This document shows, one piece after another, positions 16,460 to 24,074 of a stretch of DNA of 38,141 bases. How positions within the stretch are numbered: position 1 is the first letter of the stretch; the number at the start of each line of letters is the position of its first letter. Origin of the DNA: Oscillospiraceae bacterium (GTDB lineage Bacteria > Bacillota > Clostridia > Oscillospirales > CAG-272). The stretch is from positions 1 through 38,141 of the forward strand of contig SVTG01000017.1 of assembly GCA_015063895.1 (NCBI GenBank). Reading direction: 5' to 3'. The notes under the pieces are model-generated. The model did not search any database. It was given only the letters and a program-made list of their open reading frames with translations, and was not told where the DNA came from. A program made the position numbers and the translations under genes.

Positions 16460-17758
16460 ATGTTGGAGAGAATATTGGTCGGTGTCGGTGCGGTGCTGCC
16501 GATTTCCCTGTTTTTGTGCGGCCTTTACTTTTTTTGGCGCTGTGGCGCCGCGCTTTGCCGTCATCCGAAAAGGGTGCTGCGCGCCGTGCTTTTGCAGGAT
16601 CAAACAGGCACCTCGCCGTGGCGTGCGCTGTCGGTGGCGCTGGCGGGCACGCTTGGGGTGGGGAATATCGCAGGTGTTGCCACCGCCATTTCCTTCGGGG
16701 GTGCGGGGGCGGTTTTCTGGATGCTGGTGGCGGCGTTTTTCGCCATGCCCATCAAGTATGCCGAGATCGTGCTGGCGCAGTCTACCGCACGGCGTGATGC
16801 CGCGCTTTGTCTGCACGGCGGCGCCACGTATTATATAAGGAAGGCATTCGGTGGTGGCACGGGGCGCGTGCTTGCGGTGGTGTTTGCACTTTTGTTGCTT
16901 TTTTCCACCTTTACGCTCGGCACGATGCTGCAGGCTGCCGCGGCCACGCAGGCGCTGGCGGCGGCGTTTGCCTGGCCGCCGCTGCTGGTGGGGGGCGTGA
17001 TGGCGCTTTTGGCGGCGGTGGTGCTGTGGCGCGGCAGGGAATGGCTGTTGCGCGTGTGCGGCGTGCTGGTGCCGCTGCTGTGCGCGGTGTTTGTTTTGCT
17101 TTGCATAGCGGTGCTGACGGTGCGGCGTGCCCTGATCGGTGAGGCGCTTCGCGCCATTCTTACGGGTGCGTTTTCCCTCAAAAGCGGGCTTGGCGGGCTG
17201 TTTGGCACAGCGGTGCGGTACGGGGTCTCCAGGGGGCTTGTTTCAAACGAGGCAGGGTGTGGCACCGCTCCGATCGCGCACGCTGCGGCCGAGGCAAGCA
17301 GCCCTGCCGCGCAGGGGCTTTTCGGTGTGGTGGAGGTATTTGTCGATACCGTGCTGCTTTGCACCCTGACGGCGCTTGTCATTTTAGTCAGCGGCGTGCC
17401 GCTTTGCGATGAGGGCGGTATGCACCTGGCGCTTGCCGCCTTCGGAGCGGTGCTAGGGGACCTTGCGCGCGCGATCCTGGCGCTTTCCTGTCTGCTGTTC
17501 GCCTTTGCCACGGTTCTTTGCTGGTCGCATTACGGTGTTGAGGCGCTGGGATATCTGACAAACGGCGTCGGGCGCCGCGCGCCCGCCCTGCTGCTGCTCG
17601 GGGTGGCGCTTGCCACGCTTTGGGGGGCGGTGGCGGCACCGCGCACCGTGTGGGCGCTGACGGATCTTGCCCTTGGCGCGATGACGCTGTTAAATCTCGC
17701 GGCACTGCTCCTGTCGCGCGGCACCGTTTTGGCTGAAACCAAGCGGTTTTGTCAATAA
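16460..17758 (+). CDS. Alanine/glycine:cation symporter (AGCS family)
   Basis: 432 residues from ATG 16460, six bases after AAAGGAG; the frame upstream overlaps the groES promoter and is not used. A polytopic membrane protein with about ten helices. The AGCS signature GTLGVGNIAGVATAISFGG is present, then FWMLVAAFFAMPIKYAEIVLAQ, and RGLVSNEAGCGTAPIAHAAA in the middle, the most conserved region of Na+:alanine carriers such as AgcS/DagA/AlsT. It imports a small neutral amino acid using a Na+ gradient. That gradient could be supplied by the decarboxylase pump encoded at 4.5 kb. It is slightly shorter than typical (450-480). Confidence 0.92.
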   Translation: MLERILVGVGAVLPISLFLCGLYFFWRCGAALCRHPKRVLRAVLLQDQTGTSPWRALSVALAGTLGVGNIAGVATAISFGGAGAVFWMLVAAFFAMPIKYAEIVLAQSTARRDAALCLHGGATYYIRKAFGGGTGRVLAVVFALLLLFSTFTLGTMLQAAAATQALAAAFAWPPLLVGGVMALLAAVVLWRGREWLLRVCGVLVPLLCAVFVLLCIAVLTVRRALIGEALRAILTGAFSLKSGLGGLFGTAVRYGVSRGLVSNEAGCGTAPIAHAAAEASSPAAQGLFGVVEVFVDTVLLCTLTALVILVSGVPLCDEGGMHLALAAFGAVLGDLARAILALSCLLFAFATVLCWSHYGVEALGYLTNGVGRRAPALLLLGVALATLWGAVAAPRTVWALTDLALGAMTLLNLAALLLSRGTVLAETKRFCQ

Positions 17759-17821
17759 AAAAAGGAGGCGTGCTCCATGACGCGTGCGCGCTGCGCAAAA
17801 CGGATCATGGCTCACTCCTCC
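17756..17821 (-). terminator. Terminator of the hom transcription unit
   Basis: Minus-strand arms GGAGG.GTG..CCATGA and TCATGG..CAC.CCTCC (14 of 17 paired), followed by TTTTTTATT. It overlaps the end of the convergent symporter gene. Confidence 0.7.
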
Positions 17822-17856
17822 ATCGGGCGGTGCATCGGTACCGCCACGAAGTAAAT

Positions 17857-18048
17857 TTAATTTTCTTGCGGGGCTTGGGGAATTTCAATTTCTCCCTCGC
17901 TTTGTTCAAAGGCTTTTATCGCCTGTCTTATCAAATACAGTATTTCTCCGTTGGCGGAACGACCGTAGTATTTTGATATATAGTGAAGCTTATAGTGAAG
18001 CTCGGGGTCGATCTCTATACCAAGATGCTTGTTGTTTTTGTTTCTCAT
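17857..18048 (-). CDS. Small ribbon-helix-helix (Arc/MetJ-like) DNA-binding protein
   Basis: 63 residues, starting 5 bp after the hom stop codon. HLGIEIDPELHYKLHYIS is a ribbon followed by helix A, then a GRSANGEILYLIRQAIKAFE helix, which is the RHH_1 pattern. No good Shine-Dalgarno is visible, so translation is likely coupled to hom. RHH proteins bind DNA as dimers and regulate transcription, often their own operon or a mobile element's; no toxin partner is adjacent. Its job here is unknown. Confidence 0.72.
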   Translation of the reverse strand: MRNKNNKHLGIEIDPELHYKLHYISKYYGRSANGEILYLIRQAIKAFEQSEGEIEIPQAPQEN

Positions 18049-18053
18049 AATGA

Positions 18054-19268
18054 TCAGTCCAGCACGCGGATCCGTGCGGCAAGGGTAAGGCCTGTTGCGG
18101 CGGCCTTGGCAGCGGCCTCCTGCTCGGTCATGGCATCGGCAATGAAGGCAATGCGCCCGTCGACGGTCACCGTGTTGACGGCACCGAATACGGCGGCAAT
18201 GCGCGCGGCGGCGCCGCTTTCGTTTGCAAACGAGAAGCAGCTGCGGCAGGTATAGGCGTTAAAGTCGGCATAGTCGGCATCGGTGGCGGCGGTGAAGTGC
18301 GGTGCGCGCACGTCTGCCTGCCCGAGGTGCGATACGATATCGATGATATCGGCAACCACAGCGGAGGCGGTGGGGAGCTTGCCTGCACCCGCCCCGTAAA
18401 ACATGACCTTGCCCACCATATTGGCGTCAACCAGAATGCCGTTAAAGACGTCGCTGATGCCCGAAAGGGGGCAGGCGAGGGGAACCATACGGGGGCTGAC
18501 CATGGCAAGCACCTTCTTGCCTATGCGCTCGGTATGGCCGATGAGCTTGAGGGAGCACCCCAGCGCCTTGGCCACGGCCACGTCGGCAAGCGTGAGGCTA
18601 GTGATCCCCTCGCAGTGGATCTTATCGGGGGAAAGCAGGGTGCCAAAGGAGAGTGCGGCAAGAATGACGATCTTGCGTGCGGCGTCAAGCCCCTCTACGT
18701 CGGCGGCGGGATTGGCCTCGGCATAGCCGTTGGCCTGTGCCTGCTTCAGGGCGGCGTCAAAGGAGGCGCCCCCGATCATTTCGGTCAAAATATAGTTGGT
18801 GGTGCCGTTGAGTATGCCGTCGACCTGCTCGATCTGATTGGAGGCGAGGTCGTTCGTCATCGGGCGAATGACGGGAATGCCGCCGCCAACGCTTGCCTCA
18901 AACAAATAGCGCACGCCGTTTTGGGCGGCCAGCGCCAGCAGCTCGTCACCAAAGCGCGCCACTACCTCCTTGTTGGAGGTCACCACGTGCTTACCTGCCT
19001 CAAGGCAGGCCTTGGTGAAGTCATAGGCGGGGTGAGAGCCACCCATCATTTCGGCAACGACGGTGATCTCTTTATCGTTTAAAATATCGTTAAAATCGTG
19101 GGTAACGAGGTGGCCAAAGGGGCTGTCAGGGAACTCGCGCAGGTCAAGTATGCGCTTTACGGCAACCTTTTTGCCCAGGTTTTTTTCAATAACGGCGGCG
19201 TTATCGGCCAGCACCTGTGCGGCGCCGCTGCCCACTACGCCAAAGCCGAGAATGGCAACGTAGATCAT
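18054..19268 (-). CDS. hom: Homoserine dehydrogenase with C-terminal ACT-like domain
   Basis: 404 residues, GGAAAGGA before ATG 19268. It has the N-terminal Rossmann motif GFGVVGSG (residues 8-15), EMMGGSHPAYDF, the catalytic-domain VTSNKEVVARFG and a GILNGTTNYILTEM signature, then the NGYAEANPAADVEGLDAARK substrate-binding stretch. The last ~85 residues (HFTAATDADYADFNAYTCRS onward) are positioned like the regulatory ACT domain that gives threonine feedback in Bacillus-type enzymes. It makes homoserine from aspartate semialdehyde with NAD(P)H, on the path to threonine and methionine. A consensus promoter precedes it. Confidence 0.97.
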   Translation of the reverse strand: MIYVAILGFGVVGSGAAQVLADNAAVIEKNLGKKVAVKRILDLREFPDSPFGHLVTHDFNDILNDKEITVVAEMMGGSHPAYDFTKACLEAGKHVVTSNKEVVARFGDELLALAAQNGVRYLFEASVGGGIPVIRPMTNDLASNQIEQVDGILNGTTNYILTEMIGGASFDAALKQAQANGYAEANPAADVEGLDAARKIVILAALSFGTLLSPDKIHCEGITSLTLADVAVAKALGCSLKLIGHTERIGKKVLAMVSPRMVPLACPLSGISDVFNGILVDANMVGKVMFYGAGAGKLPTASAVVADIIDIVSHLGQADVRAPHFTAATDADYADFNAYTCRSCFSFANESGAAARIAAVFGAVNTVTVDGRIAFIADAMTEQEAAAKAAATGLTLAARIRVLD

Positions 19269-19321
19269 GTTTTATCCTTTCCGCGCGCCACAGCGCGCCA
19301 AGCGGGGTATTGATAAGAATT

Positions 19322-19350
19322 ATTATAACACATAATTTTACCAAATGCAA
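19322..19350 (-). promoter_or_regulatory. Promoter of hom
   Basis: Minus strand: -35 TTGCAT (19350-19345), 17-nt spacer, -10 TATAAT (19327-19322). Confidence 0.85.
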
Positions 19351-19359
19351 ATAAAAGTG

Positions 19360-19388
19360 TTGAAAAAAAGCAAAATTTATGCTATAAT
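19360..19388 (+). promoter_or_regulatory. Promoter of the DUF4364 gene
   Basis: -35 TTGAAA (19360-19365), 17-nt spacer, -10 TATAAT (19383-19388), 33 nt before the start codon. The -35 boxes of this promoter and the divergent hom promoter are only 9 bp apart. Confidence 0.88.
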
Positions 19389-19420
19389 ACCGATATTGAC
19401 GGTAAAAAGGAGTGAAAAAC

Positions 19421-19969
19421 ATGGGCTCTGCCGTGGGCAGTATGAAAAACGTGAAAATATTTGTGCTGTATCTGATGCAAAATCTCGGCCGTGCGCTTGA
19501 TTTTGTCACCCTCAACGATATCGTGATGCAGACCGATTACGTCATGTACCTTGACTTTGCCGAGGCGTTCGGGCAGATGCTTGACGCGGGGCTTGTGTGC
19601 GAGGCGGGTGAGCTTGACGGCGATAAGCTGTACGCCATCACCGAAAAGGGCATTTGCGTGGCGGAAAACCTGTCAAGCGACGTGCTTTCCTCCATTCTTG
19701 ATAAGAGCCTTGCCGCCGCGCTGCGCTATCTTGATTTTAAAAAGCGCGGGATCGTGGCAAAATGCACCACCGAAAAGCTGGGCGAGGGCGAATATCAGGT
19801 GCACGCGCAGATGACCTGCCACGGCAAGGTGCTGTTTGACAACGTTTTGGTGGTGGACAGCGCCGATCGCGCACGCCGCATGGCGGAGAATTTTCGCGAT
19901 CGCCCCGAGGTGATCTGGCGCGGTGTGCATGCATTGCTGGCGGGAAATATGAATTTTTTGTTCGATTGA
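19421..19969 (+). CDS. DUF4364 family winged-helix protein
   Basis: 182 residues; ATG 19421 lies 9 nt after AAAAAGGAG. The N-terminal ~80 residues look like a winged helix (DFVTLNDIVMQTDYVMYLDF ... LYAITEKG), and the rest is mixed alpha/beta ending GNMNFLFD. DUF4364 is common in Clostridia, usually as a single gene of this length, and is thought to be a transcriptional regulator. Monocistronic here, with its own promoter and a strong terminator; target unknown. Confidence 0.85.
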   Translation: MGSAVGSMKNVKIFVLYLMQNLGRALDFVTLNDIVMQTDYVMYLDFAEAFGQMLDAGLVCEAGELDGDKLYAITEKGICVAENLSSDVLSSILDKSLAAALRYLDFKKRGIVAKCTTEKLGEGEYQVHAQMTCHGKVLFDNVLVVDSADRARRMAENFRDRPEVIWRGVHALLAGNMNFLFD

Positions 19970-19976
19970 TGCACAG

Positions 19977-20009
19977 GGCGGTCGCCGCGCAGCGCGGCGA
20001 CCGCCTTTT
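19977..20009 (+). terminator. Terminator of the DUF4364 gene
   Basis: Stem GGCGGTCGCCGCGC / GCGCGGCGACCGCC with a 2-nt loop (inner bases may open), followed by TTTT. Confidence 0.85.
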
Positions 20010-20124
20010 CGTTTGTGTTGGTTGTGTGATTGACAGCAAACACAAAAAAATCAGAATTTTCGGCATATTTCACGAAATTTTTGCGAAGAATACAGAAAAA
20101 TTCAAAAAAATCTCTAAAAATGCA

Positions 20125-20152
20125 TTGACAAACCATATTTTTATGTTATAAT
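20125..20152 (+). promoter_or_regulatory. Promoter of the sigma-factor gene
   Basis: -35 TTGACA (20125-20130), 16-nt spacer, -10 TATAAT (20147-20152). Confidence 0.85.
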
Positions 20153-20195
20153 AAACATATGGTATGGCTATGGGTGTGCTATGCCAAGAGGTGTT

Positions 20196-20768
20196 ATGAA
20201 AGCTGAAATGCAAAACCGTGATGCTGCGGCGCTTGTCTTACGTGTGCGCCAAGGCGAGCAGGCGGCCTTTTCCGCCCTGCTGACAATGTATGAGCCATTG
20301 ATCGCCAAGCGCGTCGGTGCGTTTGCCGTCGGCCTTTCACACGAGGACGCACAGGATCTGCGTCAGGTGGCGCTGGTGGCCTTTTACCGTGCCGCTTGCG
20401 GCTTTGACGTGGCGCAAAGCGAGGTCGAGTTCGGGCTTTACGCCAAGATCTGCATGGATAACGCCATGGTTTCGCATTTGCGCGTATTGCGCCGTCACGA
20501 GCAGACCCTGCCGTTGCTGGACGCTGCGGGTGATGCCGCGGCTGAGGATCCTGCGGGGCGCGTGATGGACGAGGAGGCGACAGCCGTGCTCCTGTCACGC
20601 ATTCGCGGCGTGCTTTCCGCTTACGAATACCGCGTGTGGACGCTGTACGTGGCGGGTCACCGCACGGGCGAGATCGCCAAGCGCCTGCAAAAGCCCACAC
20701 ATTCTATTGAAAATGCCGTTTACCGTATCCGCCAAAAGCTGCGTGCAGCCCTCGGCGATCTGCGGTGA
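20196..20768 (+). CDS. RNA polymerase sigma factor, SigH-like
   Basis: 190 residues from ATG 20196 (AGAGG four bases upstream); ATG 20181 and 20208 remain possible. Region 2: EDAQDLRQVALVAFYRAACGFD then FGLYAKICMDNAMVSHLR, the -10 recognition and core-binding helices. Region 4: LSAYEYRVWTLYVAGHRTGEIAKRL and the HTH SIENAVYRIRQKLR. Region 3 is missing, as in small alternative sigmas. Length fits sigma-30/SigH, which in Firmicutes drives early-stationary and sporulation genes; an ECF identity is less likely but possible. No anti-sigma gene is adjacent. Confidence 0.85.
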   Translation: MKAEMQNRDAAALVLRVRQGEQAAFSALLTMYEPLIAKRVGAFAVGLSHEDAQDLRQVALVAFYRAACGFDVAQSEVEFGLYAKICMDNAMVSHLRVLRRHEQTLPLLDAAGDAAAEDPAGRVMDEEATAVLLSRIRGVLSAYEYRVWTLYVAGHRTGEIAKRLQKPTHSIENAVYRIRQKLRAALGDLR

Positions 20769-20779
20769 CGCATTCTATA

Positions 20780-20857
20780 TGCCCCTGTAGCTTAACAAGA
20801 GCGTTGAAGTAATTCCTGAATTTCTCAAAGGTGTCGGTCAAAATCCGTCTGGAGGCA
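20780..20857 (+). ncRNA. tRNA-like sequence in the leader of the zinc-ribbon gene
   Basis: 78 nt starting TGCCCCTGTAGCTTAAC and ending TCCGTCTGGAGGCA. End regions can pair as a 7-bp acceptor-like stem with one mismatch; a GTCGG-7 nt-CCGTC element resembles a T arm, and GCTT/GAGC a short D stem. The anticodon arm is replaced by a longer hairpin (TTGA...TCAA with AATT/AATT inside) and no CCA follows. It is not a functional tRNA by eye. It could be a tRNA relic or a structured leader RNA. Confidence 0.35.
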
Positions 20858-20894
20858 AAAACCATTCTCTATTTACAAAGCGAGGTACACAGCA

Positions 20895-21212
20895 ATGAAC
20901 GAAGAAATCACCATGGTTGGCGCAACCGACGAAGTCTTTGAGGACGAGACCCTTGTATGCAAAGAGTGCGGCAATGAGTTCGTATTCACCGCAGGCGAGC
21001 AGAAGTTCTACAAGGAAAAAGGGTTCCTGAACAAGCCCAAGAGCTGCAAGGCTTGCCGCGACGCTAAGAAGAACGCTGGCAAGGCTCAAAGAGAGTACTT
21101 TATCACCACGTGCGCAGAGTGCGGCGGTGAGGCTAAGGTAACCTTCCAGCCCCAGAGCGACAGACCCGTCTACTGCAGCGCTTGCTTCGAGGCAAGAAAG
21201 AACGCACAGTAA
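20895..21212 (+). CDS. Two-domain zinc-ribbon protein (zf-trcl plus CxxC type)
   Basis: 105 residues; GCGAGG precedes the ATG. First zinc ribbon: LVCKECGNEFVFTAGEQKFY ... KPKSCKACR, the zf-trcl pattern. Second: TTCAECGGEAKVTF ... RPVYCSACF. Each has two CxxC pairs suited to one Zn each. The family is widespread in Clostridia with no established function; nucleic-acid binding is plausible given the basic linker (RDAKKNAGKAQRE). Codon use is that of a well-expressed gene. A terminator follows at once. Confidence 0.87.
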   Translation: MNEEITMVGATDEVFEDETLVCKECGNEFVFTAGEQKFYKEKGFLNKPKSCKACRDAKKNAGKAQREYFITTCAECGGEAKVTFQPQSDRPVYCSACFEARKNAQ

Positions 21213-21226
21213 GGTGTCATGAATGG

Positions 21227-21254
21227 CCCCCGATGCCACGCATCGGGGGTTTTT
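21227..21254 (+). terminator. Terminator of the zinc-ribbon gene
   Basis: CCCCCGATGC - CAC - GCATCGGGGG followed by TTTTT. Confidence 0.93.
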
Positions 21255-21297
21255 CAGCAAAAGAAAAGGTTGACCTTTCAACAAAAAGGAGAGTAAG

Positions 21298-21774
21298 ATG
21301 GAGCGAGAACGCTTTGAAATTTTATCGGCAACGATGCTGCGCCTGGTGCGCGCGGTGCAGGAGATCAAGGCACAAAAAATGGGTGCCTACGGTCTGAAGG
21401 GGAGAAGTGCCGCGGTGCTTTGCCGCATTTTTGAGCAAGGCGGGGGCATGAGCGCTACCGCTCTTGTTAAGGCGTGCGAGGTCGACAAGGCACAGATCTC
21501 GCGCTGCCTTGCAGAGCTTTGCGAAAAGGGGTTTGTTGTGCGTGAAGGGACGGGGGAGCACCGTTACAAGCAAAATTACGTTTTGACGGCCTCGGGCATG
21601 GCCGCGGCGGGTGATATCAGCCGCGCCTTTGCCGATATTGAAAGGACCGTGAGCAAGAACCTCACCGCGCACGAGCTGGAGGGCTTTTATCGCACGCTTT
21701 ACCGCCTTTGCGATAACTTTGATGCGCTGCTTTTGAAGTATCAATCCTCTGCGGAGAACAGAAAAACGCAGTGA
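21298..21774 (+). CDS. MarR-family transcriptional regulator
   Basis: 158 residues; ATG 21298 follows AAAAAGGAGAG. Winged-helix core: GRSAAVLCRIFEQGGGMSAT, recognition helix VDKAQISRCLAELCEKGFVV, wing with YKQNYVLTASG. N- and C-terminal helices would form the dimer. No ligand can be inferred. It stands alone between the zinc-ribbon gene and a MITE-like element; no adjacent efflux or stress gene is seen. Confidence 0.9.
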   Translation: MERERFEILSATMLRLVRAVQEIKAQKMGAYGLKGRSAAVLCRIFEQGGGMSATALVKACEVDKAQISRCLAELCEKGFVVREGTGEHRYKQNYVLTASGMAAAGDISRAFADIERTVSKNLTAHELEGFYRTLYRLCDNFDALLLKYQSSAENRKTQ

Positions 21775-21797
21775 GCATCTACAACGCCTTTTCATCG

Positions 21798-22076
21798 TAG
21801 GCAAGCGTGAATAATCCGAACTCGGTTTCAAGAGGCAAATATCCGCATCTGCATCAGAGAATTTTCTTATAATATCCGCATATTATCGCAAAAATTCTCT
21901 TTGCATCTGCGAAGATTTGCTCTCTTGAAACTCGGAACGACCCTCAAGCCTTGATTTTTTGAGTGATTTTTTTACTTGGCGCTCGCCGCCAAGTGTGGAC
22001 TTTGCAAGAGTGACAAGTACGAAAAGCGCCAAAAAGCAAGGCTTGAGGGCGGGTTCGGATTATTTACTCTTGCCTA
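21798..22076. mobile_element. 279-bp MITE-like element with nested inverted repeats
   Basis: Fills most of the 399-bp gap after the MarR gene; no ORF of note. The ends TAGGCAAGCGTGAATAATCC and (complement of the other end) TAGGCAAGAGTAAATAATCC match at 18 of 20, and the match continues with GAAC. Inside are further inverted pairs: GTTTCAAGAG/CTCTTGAAAC, AGAGAATTTT/AAAATTCTCT and CCCTCAAGCCTTG/CAAGGCTTGAGGG. A TA dinucleotide lies at both outer ends, as expected for a TA target duplication. A partial relative sits at 1334-1450. Confidence 0.8.
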
Positions 22077-22098
22077 GCGGCAAAAGTTTTTATAGTTA

Positions 22099-22127
22099 TT
22101 GACATTCTTTTTTTGAGGTGCTACAAT
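22099..22127 (+). promoter_or_regulatory. Promoter of the PHP gene trio
   Basis: -35 TTGACA (22099-22104), 17-nt spacer, -10 TACAAT (22122-22127). Confidence 0.85.
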
Positions 22128-22173
22128 ACCCTTGTGGGTATAGCCCCCGATCGCTTTTTTAAGGAGATATCAA

Positions 22174-23109
22174 ATGAGAGCAAGACACGACGTGCATACG
22201 CACAATTTTTTATCCGAGTGCTGTTCTGATAACGGGGCGACCGTTGAGAGCTTTGTCAAGCGCGCCAAGGAGCTTGACTTGCAGGTGCTTGGCTTTTCTA
22301 ATCATACCTGGGATGAGAGCGTAGCGCTGCCCGCAACCGCCTCGCGCTTTTATAAAAAGCAATGCATGCCCTACGAGCTTTTACTCAAAAAGCAGATCCG
22401 CGACGAGATGCAGGGCATTAAGATCCTGTTCGGCGCTGAGACCGAGTACTGCGGTATGTACGATATTCTGGGTATGGGCAAGGAGGCGGCGCTGCAGTTT
22501 GATTATCTGCTGATCCCGCACACGCACGTGCATATGCGCCATTTCGTCATGCCCCCGACAGGGGACGTGCTGCGCGCACGCGATACGCTTACCGAGATCT
22601 TTTCGGGCGTGGAGGGTTTGACGCCTGCACGCGCACGCGCTCTTGCCGACAGCATGCCCGAGGCCGAGCTTGAGCCCTTTATGGGCGAGAAGCAGAGCGA
22701 TTATATCAGGCACGTATCGGATTTTATGGTAAAGAGCTTCCGTACGCTGATGGAAAACGAAACGCTGAAGTCCTACAGCGACCTTGTACCGATCTCGATC
22801 GCACACCCCTTCCAGCCCGTGGGGTCCTTTGCCCTGCGCCCCGCTATGCAGAAGCTGATCTCCGACAACACCTACGGCGAGCTTTTCACGATGGCTGCCA
22901 AGCGCGGCATCGGCCTTGAACTCAACGGCGGTGTGGAGCAGGAGGAATGCTACCGTATGTTCGGCATTGCCAAGGAGTGCGGGTGTAAATTCACGGTGGG
23001 GTCCGATGCGCACGTGCCCGAAAATATGAAAAAGATCTTTATCTGCGAAAAGCTGACCGAAACGCTCGGCATCACCGAGTATGATCTGATGGACTTTGTC
23101 CGCGTGTAA
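22174..23109 (+). CDS. PHP-domain phosphoesterase, HisJ-like, copy 1 of 3
   Basis: 311 residues, AAGGAG 8 nt before the ATG. Metal-binding positions of the PHP fold are intact: HDVHTHN, GFSNHTWDES, AETEYCGMYD, IPHTHVHM, IAHPFQPVG and GSDAH. The fold hydrolyses phosphate monoesters, for example histidinol phosphate; the family's real substrate is not deducible and no his genes are nearby. It differs from the next two copies by a two-residue insertion near residue 50 (PATASRF) and in having CMPYELLLKKQ where they have SMAYEM. First gene of a three-gene operon. Confidence 0.85.
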   Translation: MRARHDVHTHNFLSECCSDNGATVESFVKRAKELDLQVLGFSNHTWDESVALPATASRFYKKQCMPYELLLKKQIRDEMQGIKILFGAETEYCGMYDILGMGKEAALQFDYLLIPHTHVHMRHFVMPPTGDVLRARDTLTEIFSGVEGLTPARARALADSMPEAELEPFMGEKQSDYIRHVSDFMVKSFRTLMENETLKSYSDLVPISIAHPFQPVGSFALRPAMQKLISDNTYGELFTMAAKRGIGLELNGGVEQEECYRMFGIAKECGCKFTVGSDAHVPENMKKIFICEKLTETLGITEYDLMDFVRV

Positions 23110-23124
23110 GGGAGGGGAGCTGTG

Positions 23125-24057
23125 ATGAAAATACTGCATGACGTGCATTTGCACGATTATTTGTCAAGATGCACCAACGAGTGGGGGGCGACCGCCATGT
23201 CCATGATCCGCGAGGCGGAGCGTACGGGTCTTCGGCTGATCGGCTTTTCCAATCACACGTGGGACGAGAGCGTACCGTTGCCCGCCCCCAAGGATTTTTA
23301 TAAAAAGCAAAGCATGGCTTACGAGATGCAGATCCGCGACGAGGTGGCGGAATACAAGGGGGACCTGAAAATTCTGATCGGTGCTGAGACCGAGTATTGC
23401 GGCATGTATGACGTGCTGGGTATGGGTAAGGAGGCGGCGCTGACGCTGGATTATCTGCTGATCCCGCATTCGCACGTGCATATGCGCGACTTCGTGATGC
23501 CCTCAACACCCGACGTGGTGCGTGCACGCGAGGCGCTGAGCCAAAAGCTGGCAGAGATCGAGGGTATTACCCCCGAGCGCGCGGTGGCGCTGGCCGCCAA
23601 GCTCCCCGAAAAGGAGCTGGAGCCCTATATGGGCGAAAAGACGGTCGATTACGTGCAGTACGTATCCGATTTTATGGTAAAGAGCTTCAAGGGGCTGATG
23701 GAGAACGAGGTGCTGAAGTCGTATAGCGACCTCATGCCCGTGTCGGTCGCACACCCCTTCCAGCCCTGCGGCAGTATAGATATGATGGATCAAATGATCG
23801 CATTGATCCCCGATCATACCTTCGGAGATCTCTTTGCCGAAACGGCCCGTCGCGGTATCGGCCTTGAGATCAACCCTTGGACAAATACCCCCGAAAGCTA
23901 CCGTATGTTTGGCATTGCCAAGGAATGCGGGTGCAAATTTACGGTGGGGTCCGACGCGCACGGCGCGCCCGAAATGGCAAAGCTGCCCGATGCACGGCCT
24001 TGCATCGAGCATATCGGTCTTACCGAGGACGATCTGATGGACTTCGTTCGCACATAA
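23125..24057 (+). CDS. PHP-domain phosphoesterase, HisJ-like, copy 2 of 3
   Basis: 310 residues; ATG 23125 after GGGAGGGGAG, 15 bp downstream of copy 1. Metal-site motifs are all kept (HDVHLHD, GFSNHTWDES, AETEYCGMYD, IPHSHVHM, VAHPFQP, GSDAHG). It is closest to copy 3; the block from the STPDVVRAREALSQKLAEIE stretch to SYSDLMPVSVAHPF is nearly identical at protein and DNA level. The segment GLEINPWTNTPESYRMF before the last metal site is the part that varies among copies and probably shapes the substrate pocket. Confidence 0.85.
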   Translation: MKILHDVHLHDYLSRCTNEWGATAMSMIREAERTGLRLIGFSNHTWDESVPLPAPKDFYKKQSMAYEMQIRDEVAEYKGDLKILIGAETEYCGMYDVLGMGKEAALTLDYLLIPHSHVHMRDFVMPSTPDVVRAREALSQKLAEIEGITPERAVALAAKLPEKELEPYMGEKTVDYVQYVSDFMVKSFKGLMENEVLKSYSDLMPVSVAHPFQPCGSIDMMDQMIALIPDHTFGDLFAETARRGIGLEINPWTNTPESYRMFGIAKECGCKFTVGSDAHGAPEMAKLPDARPCIEHIGLTEDDLMDFVRT

Positions 24058-24074
24058 AAAAGGGGGAATGAGAG

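Noticed and set aside
17857..18048. Antitoxin of a toxin-antitoxin pair
   Set aside because: No toxin-like gene adjoins it; the neighbours are hom and a symporter.
20780..20857. Functional tRNA gene
   Set aside because: No 7-nt anticodon loop on a 5-bp stem can be formed and the acceptor stem has a mismatch; kept only as tRNA-like.
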